NCBI GenBank assembly: GCA_964551175.1
Contig: CAZKBZ010000001.1
Location: 1 to 64,000 of the forward strand
Reading direction: 5' to 3'
DNA: 64,000 nt
From: Desulfobulbus_C sp964551175
GTDB lineage: Bacteria > Desulfobacterota > Desulfobulbia > Desulfobulbales > Desulfobulbaceae
In this document: positions 8,153-17,534 of the stretch, piece after piece
Position numbering within the stretch: position 1 is the first letter of the stretch
Layout of the letters: every line of letters begins with the position of its first letter
Position numbers and translations under genes: made by a program
The notes under the pieces: model-generated
What the model was told of the DNA's origin: nothing
Seen by the model: only the letters and a program-made list of their open reading frames with translations
Database searches by the model: none

Positions 8153-8608
8153 ATGCGTTTACTATCTAAACAGGACGGTTTTACCTTGATAGAAGCTTTG
8201 ATTGCCATGGTACTATTGACCATTGGTATCATGGCTCTCTATACCATGCAGGTCACTGCCATTAAAGGGAATGCAACGGCAAACCGGCTGACCATCAGTT
8301 CTTCTGTGGCAACCGACAGCTATGAACGTCTGTTGCAGGCAGGTTACAATGATTCGGTTCTTGATGACACGGCAAATCCCCATGACGAAAGCGAATTTAC
8401 CAACTTTTCCCTGCCGGCCCCTGTTACTTCCCTTAGCTGGAGCGTGACTGAATGGACCAATGGAGACGGGATTGATAATGATGGTGATGGCGATACTGAT
8501 GAAGGGGATGAAACCGGGATTAAACAGGTGGCCCTTGCTGTCAATTATACTGATAAGGGTGTTGCAAAGACACTGAACGTAACTTTTTATAAATATGAGC
8601 TTTTCTGA
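8153..8608 (+). CDS. pilV: Minor pilin PilV
   Basis: 151 residues, MRLLSKQDG then FTLIEALIAMVLLTIGIMALYTMQ, the PilV-type N-terminus. An Asp/Gly-rich stretch, NGDGIDNDGDGDTDEGDE, near residues 102-119 resembles thrombospondin-3 or EF-hand-like calcium loops and is unusual for a small pilin; the neighbouring PilW has a similar motif. The stop overlaps the start of pilX. Confidence 0.86.
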   Translation: MRLLSKQDGFTLIEALIAMVLLTIGIMALYTMQVTAIKGNATANRLTISSSVATDSYERLLQAGYNDSVLDDTANPHDESEFTNFSLPAPVTSLSWSVTEWTNGDGIDNDGDGDTDEGDETGIKQVALAVNYTDKGVAKTLNVTFYKYELF

Positions 8609-9138
8609 TGATGAAACAGATAGTGAAGCCAGTGAGCAATGAAGACGGATTTGCTCTGATAGTAGCCTTGATGATGATGGTTATCCTGACATTGATTGGG
8701 ATTGCGGCTACAAATACCACCATGTTTGAACTTAATATAGCGGGCAATGAGCGATTGGCAGCCCAGAGGTTTTATACGGCTGACAGCGGTTGGAAGCAGG
8801 GCGGTCCCTTTTTGGATACCCTGGCTACCCCGCCAAGGGTTGTTAACCTGACCCAGAGAACCGGTGACTCGTCACGGGACTGGGATGATGAGTATTACCA
8901 GGTAGTCCGTAATTTTGGAGATGGTGCTGATGGAACGCTCAATGATGATTTTTCAACTGACGAAGATGGAACCATTGGCAGTATACCCTATTGGTACCGG
9001 GTTGTTTACCAGGGAGATGATCCGGCTGTGATGTTTGGTGCCAATTATCGGGATTTTAAATATGGCATTGTCTGCAATGCAGATGGCGCGACTGAAGTGG
9101 CGACCAGAGTAAAGAAAGTATTCCGGGTAGGATATTAA
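8608..9138 (+). CDS. pilX: Minor pilin PilX-like
   Basis: 176 residues, starting at ATG 8608 (or 8611), overlapping the pilV stop. The leader ends NEDG and is followed by FALIVALMMMVILTLIGIAATNTT, matching PilX-family proteins, which often carry Ala rather than Thr at the second mature position. NIAGNERLAAQRFYTADSG is the usual segment after the hydrophobic helix. Together with PilV and PilW it forms the priming complex capped by PilY1, encoded next. Confidence 0.85.
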   Translation: MMKQIVKPVSNEDGFALIVALMMMVILTLIGIAATNTTMFELNIAGNERLAAQRFYTADSGWKQGGPFLDTLATPPRVVNLTQRTGDSSRDWDDEYYQVVRNFGDGADGTLNDDFSTDEDGTIGSIPYWYRVVYQGDDPAVMFGANYRDFKYGIVCNADGATEVATRVKKVFRVGY

Positions 9139-9181
9139 TATCAGCATCAGTGCTGACAGAATAGAGGGAAAGGAGAATAGA

Positions 9182-12100
9182 ATGATAAAGAAAAAGAGAT
9201 TCCAGCTGGTTCCGCTCTGTTTTTTGTGCGTCTTGCTGGTCATTTTTACCCTGGCAGCGGAAAAGGCCGAAGCGATTTGTTCTATTGACCCAAATGGCAC
9301 CTATATTGAAGCGGAGCATTTTTCCGGTTCGTATAATCTTGCTTCCCCCGTTCGGAACAGGAATAGGTTCGTTATTGTCAATAATGGAGCGGCCAACGGC
9401 GGACGGGCTCTCAGGAGTGGAAATGGAGGATATGCTGCTGACACACCCGGAAACGAGGTCAAGGAATATACTGTCAACTTTACCGAAACCGGCACTTATT
9501 ACATCTGGATGCGGGGACGGGCTGTAAACTGGGCTAGAGATTCCATGTTTTTTACCGTTGATGATGATCCCTGGAAGGCCTGGAATTTTGGCGGAATATT
9601 TCGCCGGTACATCTGGACAAATTCACTACAGGTTGGTACGGGCAGTTTTATCAATATCACCACGACAGGAGTTCATACCATTAAAATCGCCATGCGTGAA
9701 CCTCGAACTCGTATCGATGGTTTTTACATAACCAAGGGCAGTGAGACACCTACTGATTCGACCGTGCCTTCCGGTGTGACAAGTATCAACCCGGCCGGAG
9801 GCTGCACCGGGGTGCACTGGGCTGTGGATCCAGCAACGTTGGGGCCAAGCTCGTTTGAAGGGTACAATGCCGGATCCATGTCTTTTACCATTACCAATGA
9901 CGGAGATGGTAATGATTCGGATACAGCAACAGTAACCAGCGATCAGAGCTGGGCTGTGGTCGTAAATGGTAGCGTACCTGCTTTGGACGAAGACGGAACG
10001 CACACGGTAACAGTAAATTTTAATACCTCAGGACTAACTGCCGGTACATACACAGCTGAACTGACTATTACCGGGAGTGCTCTGAACTCCCCTTTGATTG
10101 TTCCGATTACGCTGCTGGTTAAGGATGTGCCCTCCTCGGCAGCTTGTGGTGAAATTCCTCTCTATGCAGAGAACTTGGTTAATCCGGCCATTATGGTACA
10201 GCTGGATACCTCCGGCAGTATGTCTACTCAGATGGTAATTGATACTGACGGCCACACCCAGAGTCGGATCAATATTGCTGAAAATGTGCTGGCAGAGGTC
10301 TTCCTTGATCGCAGTATTTCCTGGGGTTTTGCCACCTGGGCAGGTGGTTCTTGCAGGACAACTGACAGTGACCAGGCACCAACTTACTATACAACGTACC
10401 GAGTTGGTGTTCATGATCATGATGCCGCACATCAAACGGCCCTTCAGGATCATGTTGATGATGGGCATGCTTCCGGCTGCACGCCTCTTGCCCCCACCAT
10501 GCGGGGAGGTCTGGAATATTTTCAGGGAGCCAGGAATGATCAATATTATCAGGAACATTATAATAGCCTGTCCTGCCAGCCACGAATTATGGTTATCGTT
10601 ACAGATGGCTACGGTAATACAGCGACTGATAATACCAGGATTGATGCTGCAGTTGACGATTTGATTGCAGAGGGAATCAGCATCGTGGCAGTTGGCTTTG
10701 GTTTAACCAATGCCACTCAGCTTGATCGAATAGTGCAGAAAATGAAGGTTGCCGGCGAGGCCGATGATGAGGATTATCTGTACCACCTGCATAAAGAGGT
10801 ATGCAGCAACACAGCCTATGACAACCAGACGGATTGTGAAAGCAATGGCGGAACTTGGAGGGCTGTGCCCTTCATGGCCCAGAACCGGCAGGAATTTATC
10901 GATGCCATGAACAACATTGTCAGCAGTGTCAAGGCACAGGTATTTCACGGATCATCGCCTGCACCGACAACATCTGCTGATAATGGCGAGATCCTGTTAA
11001 CAGCTTCTTTTGATGCCTCGGATTGGAGCGGTGATATCACGGCAACACAATTTGATGCCTTCTCCGGTGCGCTGCAAGCAACTCATCTCTGGGAAGCCAG
11101 TGAGCAAATGCCGGCAACAGATAGTATTAACGGGTTTATCAGTGATGCTTCCGGTACAGTTACCGCCTATGATACCGATTCCATAAATGGTGATAACTTT
11201 CTCTGCAAGCCGATGGGGGACATTATTAACTCTACCCCGGTGATTGTGGGTTCGCCTCCCTTTTACTATCCATTTGACTCATATTTTGATTTCAAATATA
11301 AGGATTTTGATTCAAGCGCGACCGGGTATGATGCCAGAGAGGCCATTGCCTATGTTGGAGCCAATGATGGTGCTCTGCATGCCTTCCGATTGTCAGACGG
11401 TGTTGAACAGTGGCGTTTCTATCCCTATAGCGTTACCGCTAAGATGGCACTGGCAGGGACAAATCCTCAGGATGATATGTGTTCGCCGTCCTATTGTCAT
11501 CAATTCCTTCTCGACGGATCCCCACAGCCGGCTGATATATATGTCAATTCCACAACCGGCTGGCGGACAATTCTTACCACCGGACTTGGCGAGGGAGGCA
11601 GTGCTTTCTTTGCCTTGGATGTAACCTATGGCAAGGATTTTGATGAACCCAATGATGGTACACAGGTCATCAAATCTGCATTTCTGTGGGAATTTACAGA
11701 GACAGATGATGGTGAGATTGGTCTGGCTACATCCTGGCCCTCTATTGCCAGGGTGAGAGATACTGATACCAATGGAACCGGTAGCGGCTGGGCAACCTAT
11801 TTTGGTTCTGGTCGAGCAGTAAATGAGCTGCAGCAGGCAAACAAGGAAGCCTATCTTTTTGCAGTGAACAGCTGGGATAAAACCACGGTCTGGACCGATG
11901 GCGCTGCTACCCCCAATCCGATCTATAGGATCAAGCTTGTCTCCGGAACACAGCTCAATGATGAACCTGCCCCGCCACTTGTCATAGATACCCAGAATGA
12001 CGATTATCTGGCTGATAGAATTTATCTCGGAAATATGTATGGGGACATGTACAGGGTGCATGATATCGGATTTGGTGAAACTCCGGTATCCGAGCTGTTA

Positions 12101-12913
12101 TTTAATTCAGCAAATACGGATCACTCAACCCCAATAACAGCAAAGGCAGGATACGCCTATGCAGGTGATGATAACAATGACGGTGTCAGTGATATCTGGC
12201 TCTATTTCGGCACCGGCAAATATAGAGACCAGATTGACAAATTTACGGTTGACCAGCAGTACTTTTATGGGCTGTTTGATGCAGGGGCCGCAGAGGCAAC
12301 CCCTTACATACAGAGTGATCTTGTTGAGATAACAACTGAAATTGTTGAAGCGTATGCCTTGGATGAGGATGGGAACAGGGTAGATCTGAATGGTGATAAC
12401 ACTGTTGATTCTGACGACTTGAGACAGTACAGGACGCTTTCCTGTCCATCTCCTGACAACAATGGGAACTGTAATCCGAACAATGACTCATGGGTACTTA
12501 AATTGGCAATTCCTGCCGACAGTGCCAGTGAACGCACCATTTCCCAGCCGCTGGTTGTAGGAGGAATCGTATTCTTTACAACCTTTGTACCGGATGGTGA
12601 TGTCTGTGAAGGAAATGGAGATACCTGGCTTTTTGCCGTAGACTGGCAAAGCGGCGAGTTTGTCTCCAATGAGGTCTTTGACATCAATGAAAGCGGTGGA
12701 TTTGATTCAGGTGACAGAAATATTCAGGACACGAGTGGAGATACGAAAAAGGTTGCCGGTATTTATATAGGAACCGGCAAACCATCCGGAGAACTTGCCA
12801 TCCATAATGATATCCTCTTTGTAGGAACAACGGGACAGCCTCCCAAGCCAATAAAGGTCAATCTGCCGGAGCAGCGGGTCAGGTTGAGGTCGTGGCAGCA
12901 GGTATTTAATTGA
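9182..12913 (+). CDS. pilY1: PilY1-like pilus tip protein with N-terminal carbohydrate-binding-like domain
   Basis: 1243 residues. A Sec signal peptide covers 1-31. Residues about 38-190 look like a CBM6/35-type beta-sandwich (YIEAEHFSG, then TGTYYIWMRGR, and HTIKIAMREPRTRIDGFYI). About 200-315 is an Ig-like repeat. From about 335 comes a von Willebrand A domain with MIDAS motif DTSGSM at 342-347. The C-terminal half (from about 640) is the PilY1 beta-propeller, with the signature AYVGANDGALHAFRLSDG. PilY1 proteins sit at pilus tips and act in adhesion, calcium-dependent extension and surface sensing. The extra sugar-binding-like domain is unusual for PilY1 and suggests a polysaccharide target (inference). 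Confidence 0.88.
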   Translation: MIKKKRFQLVPLCFLCVLLVIFTLAAEKAEAICSIDPNGTYIEAEHFSGSYNLASPVRNRNRFVIVNNGAANGGRALRSGNGGYAADTPGNEVKEYTVNFTETGTYYIWMRGRAVNWARDSMFFTVDDDPWKAWNFGGIFRRYIWTNSLQVGTGSFINITTTGVHTIKIAMREPRTRIDGFYITKGSETPTDSTVPSGVTSINPAGGCTGVHWAVDPATLGPSSFEGYNAGSMSFTITNDGDGNDSDTATVTSDQSWAVVVNGSVPALDEDGTHTVTVNFNTSGLTAGTYTAELTITGSALNSPLIVPITLLVKDVPSSAACGEIPLYAENLVNPAIMVQLDTSGSMSTQMVIDTDGHTQSRINIAENVLAEVFLDRSISWGFATWAGGSCRTTDSDQAPTYYTTYRVGVHDHDAAHQTALQDHVDDGHASGCTPLAPTMRGGLEYFQGARNDQYYQEHYNSLSCQPRIMVIVTDGYGNTATDNTRIDAAVDDLIAEGISIVAVGFGLTNATQLDRIVQKMKVAGEADDEDYLYHLHKEVCSNTAYDNQTDCESNGGTWRAVPFMAQNRQEFIDAMNNIVSSVKAQVFHGSSPAPTTSADNGEILLTASFDASDWSGDITATQFDAFSGALQATHLWEASEQMPATDSINGFISDASGTVTAYDTDSINGDNFLCKPMGDIINSTPVIVGSPPFYYPFDSYFDFKYKDFDSSATGYDAREAIAYVGANDGALHAFRLSDGVEQWRFYPYSVTAKMALAGTNPQDDMCSPSYCHQFLLDGSPQPADIYVNSTTGWRTILTTGLGEGGSAFFALDVTYGKDFDEPNDGTQVIKSAFLWEFTETDDGEIGLATSWPSIARVRDTDTNGTGSGWATYFGSGRAVNELQQANKEAYLFAVNSWDKTTVWTDGAATPNPIYRIKLVSGTQLNDEPAPPLVIDTQNDDYLADRIYLGNMYGDMYRVHDIGFGETPVSELLFNSANTDHSTPITAKAGYAYAGDDNNDGVSDIWLYFGTGKYRDQIDKFTVDQQYFYGLFDAGAAEATPYIQSDLVEITTEIVEAYALDEDGNRVDLNGDNTVDSDDLRQYRTLSCPSPDNNGNCNPNNDSWVLKLAIPADSASERTISQPLVVGGIVFFTTFVPDGDVCEGNGDTWLFAVDWQSGEFVSNEVFDINESGGFDSGDRNIQDTSGDTKKVAGIYIGTGKPSGELAIHNDILFVGTTGQPPKPIKVNLPEQRVRLRSWQQVFN

Positions 12914-12982
12914 TAAGAGGTGTCTCGTAAACTTCCTGCAATGCTGGTTGAGTTATTAATTTTGTTCACAATGAGGAGCATC

Positions 12983-13450
12983 ATGAAGCAAACTATATTT
13001 ATTATTTTTATATTTACGTCCTGGGTACTCTTTCCTTTATTCACTGTATCATTTGCCGATGAAGGTGCTGGGGAATATACGGAAGTAATTGATCTCGTCT
13101 ATGAATGGAGTCTGCAGGGGGGGGCAATCCAGGTTGGTGATTATATGATTTCTGATATTGGTTCTGTATGGTTAGACAGGGGCAATGAAGATATCAGCCA
13201 GTCCGGTAACAGTGTTATTAAGCAGGGTGGCCTGGTGAAAGCCTTATTAATCGACAAAGACGAAAACGGCTTCTGGCGTGCCGATAGAATCGTAGTTCTG
13301 TCCGGAAGTGCTTTAGATGCTGCAATGCAAAACTTACCTGAGTCGAAAAGGAAGCAACTGTTAAAGAGTTTGCAGAGTGAAGGTGAAAGTAGAACTCCCC
13401 AATATCAGTCGCAGGAACCTTTTCTGGAAGAAGGTGTCTGGAAGAATTAG
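12983..13450 (+). CDS. Small secreted protein downstream of pilY1, unknown function
   Basis: 155 residues from ATG 12983, chosen for a GAGGAG site 5 nt upstream and because it yields a clean signal peptide (MKQTIFIIFIFTSWVLFPLFTVSFA). An upstream in-frame start at 12920 would bury the signal. The mature part has no cysteine-based motif and ends in a polar tail. Its position after pilY1 recalls pilY2 of Pseudomonas, but I see no sequence basis for that name. Last gene before a strong terminator, so probably part of the pilin operon. Confidence 0.7.
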   Translation: MKQTIFIIFIFTSWVLFPLFTVSFADEGAGEYTEVIDLVYEWSLQGGAIQVGDYMISDIGSVWLDRGNEDISQSGNSVIKQGGLVKALLIDKDENGFWRADRIVVLSGSALDAAMQNLPESKRKQLLKSLQSEGESRTPQYQSQEPFLEEGVWKN

Positions 13451-13470
13451 ACTTTATTTTTCATGGTAAA

Positions 13471-13499
13471 AAAAATCGGGTCCTTGGGCCCGATTTTTT
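13471..13499 (+). terminator. Rho-independent terminator of the minor pilin operon
   Basis: AATCGGG and CCCGATT arms surround a short loop, with A residues before and six T residues after. Symmetric A/T flanks would let it work in both directions. Confidence 0.85.
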
Positions 13500-13624
13500 G
13501 TAAAATGTGACAGGGATGATACTTATTCTTCACCGGCCATTTTTTCTGTGTAAATATCAAGCCGGTTCTTCGATCCATCAAACAGGCTGAAGTAAAGCAT
13601 CAGCCTTTTCGTAGAGTTTTTCTC

Positions 13625-13652
13625 TTGACATTCCCCACCACAGTTCTATATA
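13625..13652 (+). promoter_or_regulatory. Sigma-70-type promoter of sat
   Basis: TTGACA at 13625-13630 and TATATA at 13647-13652, separated by 16 bp. Transcription would start near 13660, leaving a leader of about 120 nt before sat. The stretch 13500-13782 holds no convincing gene. Confidence 0.65.
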
Positions 13653-13782
13653 TACCATTGTTTTGCTGAATGATGGTTCAGTGGTTGGCCTGTATTTTCT
13701 GGTTCAACTATCTGCCTGAATTTATGTGTATTTGTCGTTTATTTCGTTAACCTGCGGAACTTTAACAAGAGAGGAAAAAATT

Positions 13783-15060
13783 ATGTCTAAACTGGTGCCC
13801 CCCCATGGTGGTAGAGGTCTTATCTGTGCACTGCTTCACGGCAGCGAGCTAGAGGCGGAGAAAGAGAAAGCTGCTGGGATGAAAAAAATCCAGGTCAGTG
13901 ATCGCGCAAAAGGTGACCTGATCATGATGGGAATCGGCGGATTTTCTCCGCTGGAAGGTTTTATGGGAAAGGATGACTGGAAGGGTGTCTGTGAGAACAT
14001 GCAGATGGCGGACGGAACCTTCTGGCCTGTACCGATTACCCTGGATATTTCCAAGGAAGATGCCAACGACATCTCAAAAGGTGATGAGATTGCCCTGGAA
14101 GCAGATGGTGAGATCATGGCTACCATGAAGGTCGAAGAAAAGTACGAGATGACCGAGGCAGACAAGAAGTGGGAATGTGAAAAAGTCTTCATGGGTGAAG
14201 GTGAAGAGTCTGTAGACGGCAAATTCTGGGAGATCGCTCCTGAAGATCATCCCGGCGTTATCATGGTTTTGAATCAGAAAGAATACAACATTGCCGGTCC
14301 TGTCAAGGTTCTGTCTCAGGGTGAGTATCCGGATGAGTATCCCGGCGTTTATCTGACCCCGGCCGAGACCCGTGCCATGTTTGAAGAGCGCGGCTGGAAA
14401 AATGTTGCTGCCCTGCAGCTGCGTAATCCCATGCATCGTTCCCATGAGTTCCTGGCCAAGATCGCCATTGAGGTATGCGACGGTGTTCTGATCCATTCCC
14501 TGATCGGTAACCTGAAGCCCGGTGATATTCCGGCAGATGTACGCGTTAAAGCTATTGAGATCCTGATCGACAACTACTTTGTTAAAGACAACGTCATTAA
14601 CGCAGGCTATCCGCTGGATATGCGTTATGCCGGTCCCCGTGAAGGTCTGCTCCACGCCACCTTCCGCCAGAACTACGGTATCAACTGGATGCTGATCGGT
14701 CGTGACCATGCCGGTGTCGGTGACTTCTATGGTCTGTTTGAGGCTCAGGATATCTTTGATCGCATCCCGAAGACTGGTGATTCCGCCAAGGATCTTCTCT
14801 GTCAGCCAATGAAGATCGACTGGACTTTCTACTGCCACAAGTGTGATGGTATGGCCTCTCTGCGGACCTGTCCGCATGACAAGGAGTCACGCGTAATCCT
14901 GTCCGGTACCAAGCTGCGCAAGGCGCTGTCTGAAGGTGCTGACATCGTGGATCATTTCGGCCGTGACGAGGTTCTGGATCACCTCAAGAAGTACTATGCC
15001 GGCCTGACCGAGAAAGTTGAGGTCAAAATGCAGGGTGCCGCTTCCGGCGACTCCATGTAA
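13783..15060 (+). CDS. sat: Sulfate adenylyltransferase (ATP sulfurylase)
   Basis: 425 residues from ATG 13783, with GAGGA upstream. It catalyses ATP + sulfate = APS + PPi in the cytoplasm, the first step of dissimilatory sulfate reduction, or the last ATP-yielding step when sulfur is oxidised or disproportionated. Visible motifs are QLRNPMHRSHE (the QxRNPxHxxHE nucleotide site) and GRDHAGVGDFYG. A CHKCDGMASLRTCPHDKE segment provides the cysteines and histidine of the metal site seen in homomeric prokaryotic Sat, followed by SGTKLRKALSEG. The Mn-pyrophosphatase at 16585 would remove its product PPi. Codon usage suggests high expression. Confidence 0.97.
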   Translation: MSKLVPPHGGRGLICALLHGSELEAEKEKAAGMKKIQVSDRAKGDLIMMGIGGFSPLEGFMGKDDWKGVCENMQMADGTFWPVPITLDISKEDANDISKGDEIALEADGEIMATMKVEEKYEMTEADKKWECEKVFMGEGEESVDGKFWEIAPEDHPGVIMVLNQKEYNIAGPVKVLSQGEYPDEYPGVYLTPAETRAMFEERGWKNVAALQLRNPMHRSHEFLAKIAIEVCDGVLIHSLIGNLKPGDIPADVRVKAIEILIDNYFVKDNVINAGYPLDMRYAGPREGLLHATFRQNYGINWMLIGRDHAGVGDFYGLFEAQDIFDRIPKTGDSAKDLLCQPMKIDWTFYCHKCDGMASLRTCPHDKESRVILSGTKLRKALSEGADIVDHFGRDEVLDHLKKYYAGLTEKVEVKMQGAASGDSM

Positions 15061-15089
15061 TAGCAGTAACAGCTCATTTGAGTTTGATT

Positions 15090-15122
15090 GGGGAGATGCC
15101 TTTGGGTGTCTCCCCTTTTTTC
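15090..15122 (+). terminator. Rho-independent terminator of sat
   Basis: GGGGAGATGCC and GGTGTCTCCCC form an 11-bp stem with a TTTG loop, followed by a run of T. Confidence 0.9.
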
Positions 15123-15140
15123 TTTTCCTCTTCCCTGTCC

Positions 15141-16085
15141 TTACCGATATTTCACTTCAAGATTCAGCAAGGTATCAACATAATCTTCCTTATAGATCAG
15201 CTGGTTGGTGGCATCGATCTCATCGATGAGCCTGGGGATGAAATCTCTGATATCAAGTCCATGGCGGTTCATATTTTCACTGTTTGCCTGATCAAGAATG
15301 AGGATTGCATAGTAGTTGACCAGCAGTCTGGACCGTGAGTCCCTGCGGAACAGGTAGGATCGCCCGCCCATGGTGTTGAGGAAGAAACCTGCATACTCGT
15401 ATACCTGTTCAAGCGGCGCATTCATCCGGAAGTTATTATTCTTGCAGCGGTCAACAATGGTCCATTCGTACAGATCCGCTGCCACATCCTCAATCTTGTC
15501 CCTCTCCCGGTCCAGAATACCTTTCAGGAGCAGGATGTTCCGGCTGCCGATGACCCGGAAAAAATGGGCCATATTGGTGAGGATCGTATACAGGTCATCC
15601 GATTCCCGGGTGACTACCGGAGGATTGGCTAACAGCTTTTTCGTTAATTCGTTGAAATACTGCAGGCTGGGTTGATTGAGCTGGAATTCCTTGAGATAGG
15701 GCGCATTGTCAAGATGGTTGAAAAAAGACAGCAGGTTTTCTGCCAGTCGGTCGCATTGCTGTTGTGGCGTCAGCTTTGGGGCAGCACTGGTCTGTCCGGT
15801 GTCGTCAGCCGCTGTAGAGATATCGGTTGAAGGTTGTTCCTCTGCCTCTTCTACCTGTTCTGCTGGATGCGTTGTCAGCGATTCAGCAGTTTTGACCTGG
15901 GTAGTGTCGGTTGAGGTTGCCTTTTCTACCTGTGGAACCGGGCTCTGTCTGCCCGGTGAGAAAAGGAACCAGCCTCCTGCAAGCACAGTCATGAACAGGA
16001 CAACGATAAGCCCAATCGGCAGTGATGAGGTTTTTTTGCGGGCTTTCCTGGGTTTCGGTTCCTGGTTTTCTGGGTGTAGGTCCAT
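15141..16085 (-). CDS. Membrane-anchored protein of unknown function
   Basis: 314 residues. A basic N-terminus (KPRKARKKTSS) precedes one membrane helix, LPIGLIVVLFMTVLAGGWFLF, at about 22-42. An acidic, Thr/Glu-rich low-complexity linker runs to about 105, followed by a mostly helical domain (about 108-314). There is no catalytic signature I recognise. The layout suggests an inner-membrane anchor with a periplasmic domain held off by a flexible spacer. It is convergent to sat and shares the terminator region. Confidence 0.65.
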   Translation of the reverse strand: MDLHPENQEPKPRKARKKTSSLPIGLIVVLFMTVLAGGWFLFSPGRQSPVPQVEKATSTDTTQVKTAESLTTHPAEQVEEAEEQPSTDISTAADDTGQTSAAPKLTPQQQCDRLAENLLSFFNHLDNAPYLKEFQLNQPSLQYFNELTKKLLANPPVVTRESDDLYTILTNMAHFFRVIGSRNILLLKGILDRERDKIEDVAADLYEWTIVDRCKNNNFRMNAPLEQVYEYAGFFLNTMGGRSYLFRRDSRSRLLVNYYAILILDQANSENMNRHGLDIRDFIPRLIDEIDATNQLIYKEDYVDTLLNLEVKYR

Positions 16086-16182
16086 TATGCTCTAAGCATG
16101 TCCATATTTTTGACATGATGCCTGATGATAAATCCTGAATTATGACTATAGCAGATTGCACCGGGAATAAGAAAAGAAAAAC

Positions 16183-16340
16183 GTAAGTGATCGGGGCACC
16201 GCATTTTCGCACGGTCGCGACTTGCCGCATAGTTGGGCTATAGCGGCCAGTCGCGCCTGCTCGAACCTGTGGCACCCCTGACCACTTACAAATTATTGGT
16301 AGATGAAACAGCACAGTTATAAACCCTGTGACGAGATACG
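16183..16340. repeat. Dispersed palindromic repeat, copy A
   Basis: A 107-bp imperfect palindrome (16183-16289) starts GTAAGTGATCGGGGCACC and ends with its complement GGCACCCCTGACCACTTAC. An inner stem pairs GCGACTTGCCGC with GCGGCCAGTCGC. It is followed by a conserved tail of about 50 bp ending CCCTGTGACGAGATACG. Related copies lie at 23596-23770 and 36830-36991. It occupies the 500-bp spacer between 15141-16085 and the pyrophosphatase gene. Confidence 0.75.
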
Positions 16341-16440
16341 AAAAAATGGTCTGTCTGCTGGGTTTTGGATCAACCGTTTTGATCTCTGCAAACAGTATTT
16401 CTGATTTTACTATCCTAATAGAATTCTGATTCTTTTCCCC

Positions 16441-16469
16441 TTGACGCCCCTTGCTGAAAGCGCTAATAT
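16441..16469 (+). promoter_or_regulatory. Sigma-70-type promoter of the pyrophosphatase gene
   Basis: TTGACG at 16441-16446 and TAATAT at 16464-16469, separated by 17 bp. The predicted start near 16476 gives a leader of about 108 nt, similar in length to that of sat. Confidence 0.6.
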
Positions 16470-16584
16470 TTTTTAATTTTGTACTGTCTCGGGCAGAGAG
16501 GATGTCGCCGGGAGGACAGACGGTGCATGTGCTGACAAATGGTTTGTTTTTTATATTGTTAACCCGCTTAAGGAGGTAAGAAGT

Positions 16585-17508
16585 ATGGCTATTTATGTTA
16601 CAGGTCACTCAAATCCGGATACCGATTCCGTCACTGCAGCAATCGCCTATGCAGAACTGCTGAAAGCCGGTGGTCAAGATGCTGTTCCCAGTATGCAGGG
16701 AGAGATGAATCCTGAGACCATCACTGTTCTGGAGCGTTTTGGTGTTTCCGCACCCGAGATCATGACCGATGCCACAGGCAAGACCATTGCCCTGGTAGAC
16801 CACAGTGATCTGAATCAGGCCCCTGACAATCTGGATGCAAACAATATTGTCGCTATTGTTGATCATCACAAGATTGGTGACGTAACCACCAATAACCCGA
16901 TTTTCTGCTGTGTCAAACCGGTCGGCTGTACCGGCACAGTGCTCAAGCAGCTGTATGATATTGAGGGCGTTGCCGTAGACCCCAAGGTAGCTGGTCTGAT
17001 GCTGGCTGCAATCCTCAGCGATACTGTAAACTTCAAGTCCCCCACCTGCACGGATGAAGATAAGAAGGCTGTTGCTGAGCTGAAAGAGATTGCCGGTGTA
17101 ACAGATACCGATGAACTGTTTATGGACATGCTCAAGGCCAAGAGTGCGGTTGACGGTGTTCCAGCCCGTGACCTGCTCAACCGGGACTATAAAGATTTTG
17201 ATATGAACGGCAACAAGGTTGGTTGTGGTCAGCTTGAGCTTGCCACCCTGGACCAGGTAGCCGACATTCGTGATGATCTGTACAACGCCATGAAAGAGCA
17301 GAAGGCAGAGGGCGGCCATCACACCATTCTGTTGATGCTTACCGATGTTGTCAAAGAGGGTACTGAACTGGTGGTTCTTTCTGACGATCCCGCACTTGTT
17401 GAAGGTGCATTTAACTCAAAGCTGGATGGTAACTCCATGTGGATTCCCGGTATGATGAGCCGGAAAAAACAGACTGTTCCCAACATGCAGAAAGCCTTTG
17501 GCTGCTGA
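16585..17508 (+). CDS. ppaC: Manganese-dependent inorganic pyrophosphatase (family II)
   Basis: 307 residues, DHH superfamily. Metal ligands are visible in GHSNPDTDSV (His8, Asp12, Asp14), in LVDHSD near 70-75 and in VDHHK (Asp93, His94, His95). The C-terminal family signature SRKKQ is present near residues 291-295. It hydrolyses PPi to two phosphates in the cytoplasm, pulling the ATP sulfurylase reaction towards APS. An AAGGAGG ribosome binding site precedes the ATG. It is compact, with no CBS-domain insert, so it is probably not nucleotide-regulated. Confidence 0.96.
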   Translation: MAIYVTGHSNPDTDSVTAAIAYAELLKAGGQDAVPSMQGEMNPETITVLERFGVSAPEIMTDATGKTIALVDHSDLNQAPDNLDANNIVAIVDHHKIGDVTTNNPIFCCVKPVGCTGTVLKQLYDIEGVAVDPKVAGLMLAAILSDTVNFKSPTCTDEDKKAVAELKEIAGVTDTDELFMDMLKAKSAVDGVPARDLLNRDYKDFDMNGNKVGCGQLELATLDQVADIRDDLYNAMKEQKAEGGHHTILLMLTDVVKEGTELVVLSDDPALVEGAFNSKLDGNSMWIPGMMSRKKQTVPNMQKAFGC

Positions 17509-17534
17509 TTTCAGCTGCTTTCAGCATCGAGTGC

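Noticed and set aside
13523..13631. Minus-strand small ORF pair that would read as one 36-residue protein with a +1 shift at a GTT-TGA site like that of prfB
   Set aside because: The proposed start codon lies in the -35 element of the sat promoter, the peptide matches nothing I know, and a chance overlap is more likely. Conservation in relatives would reopen it.
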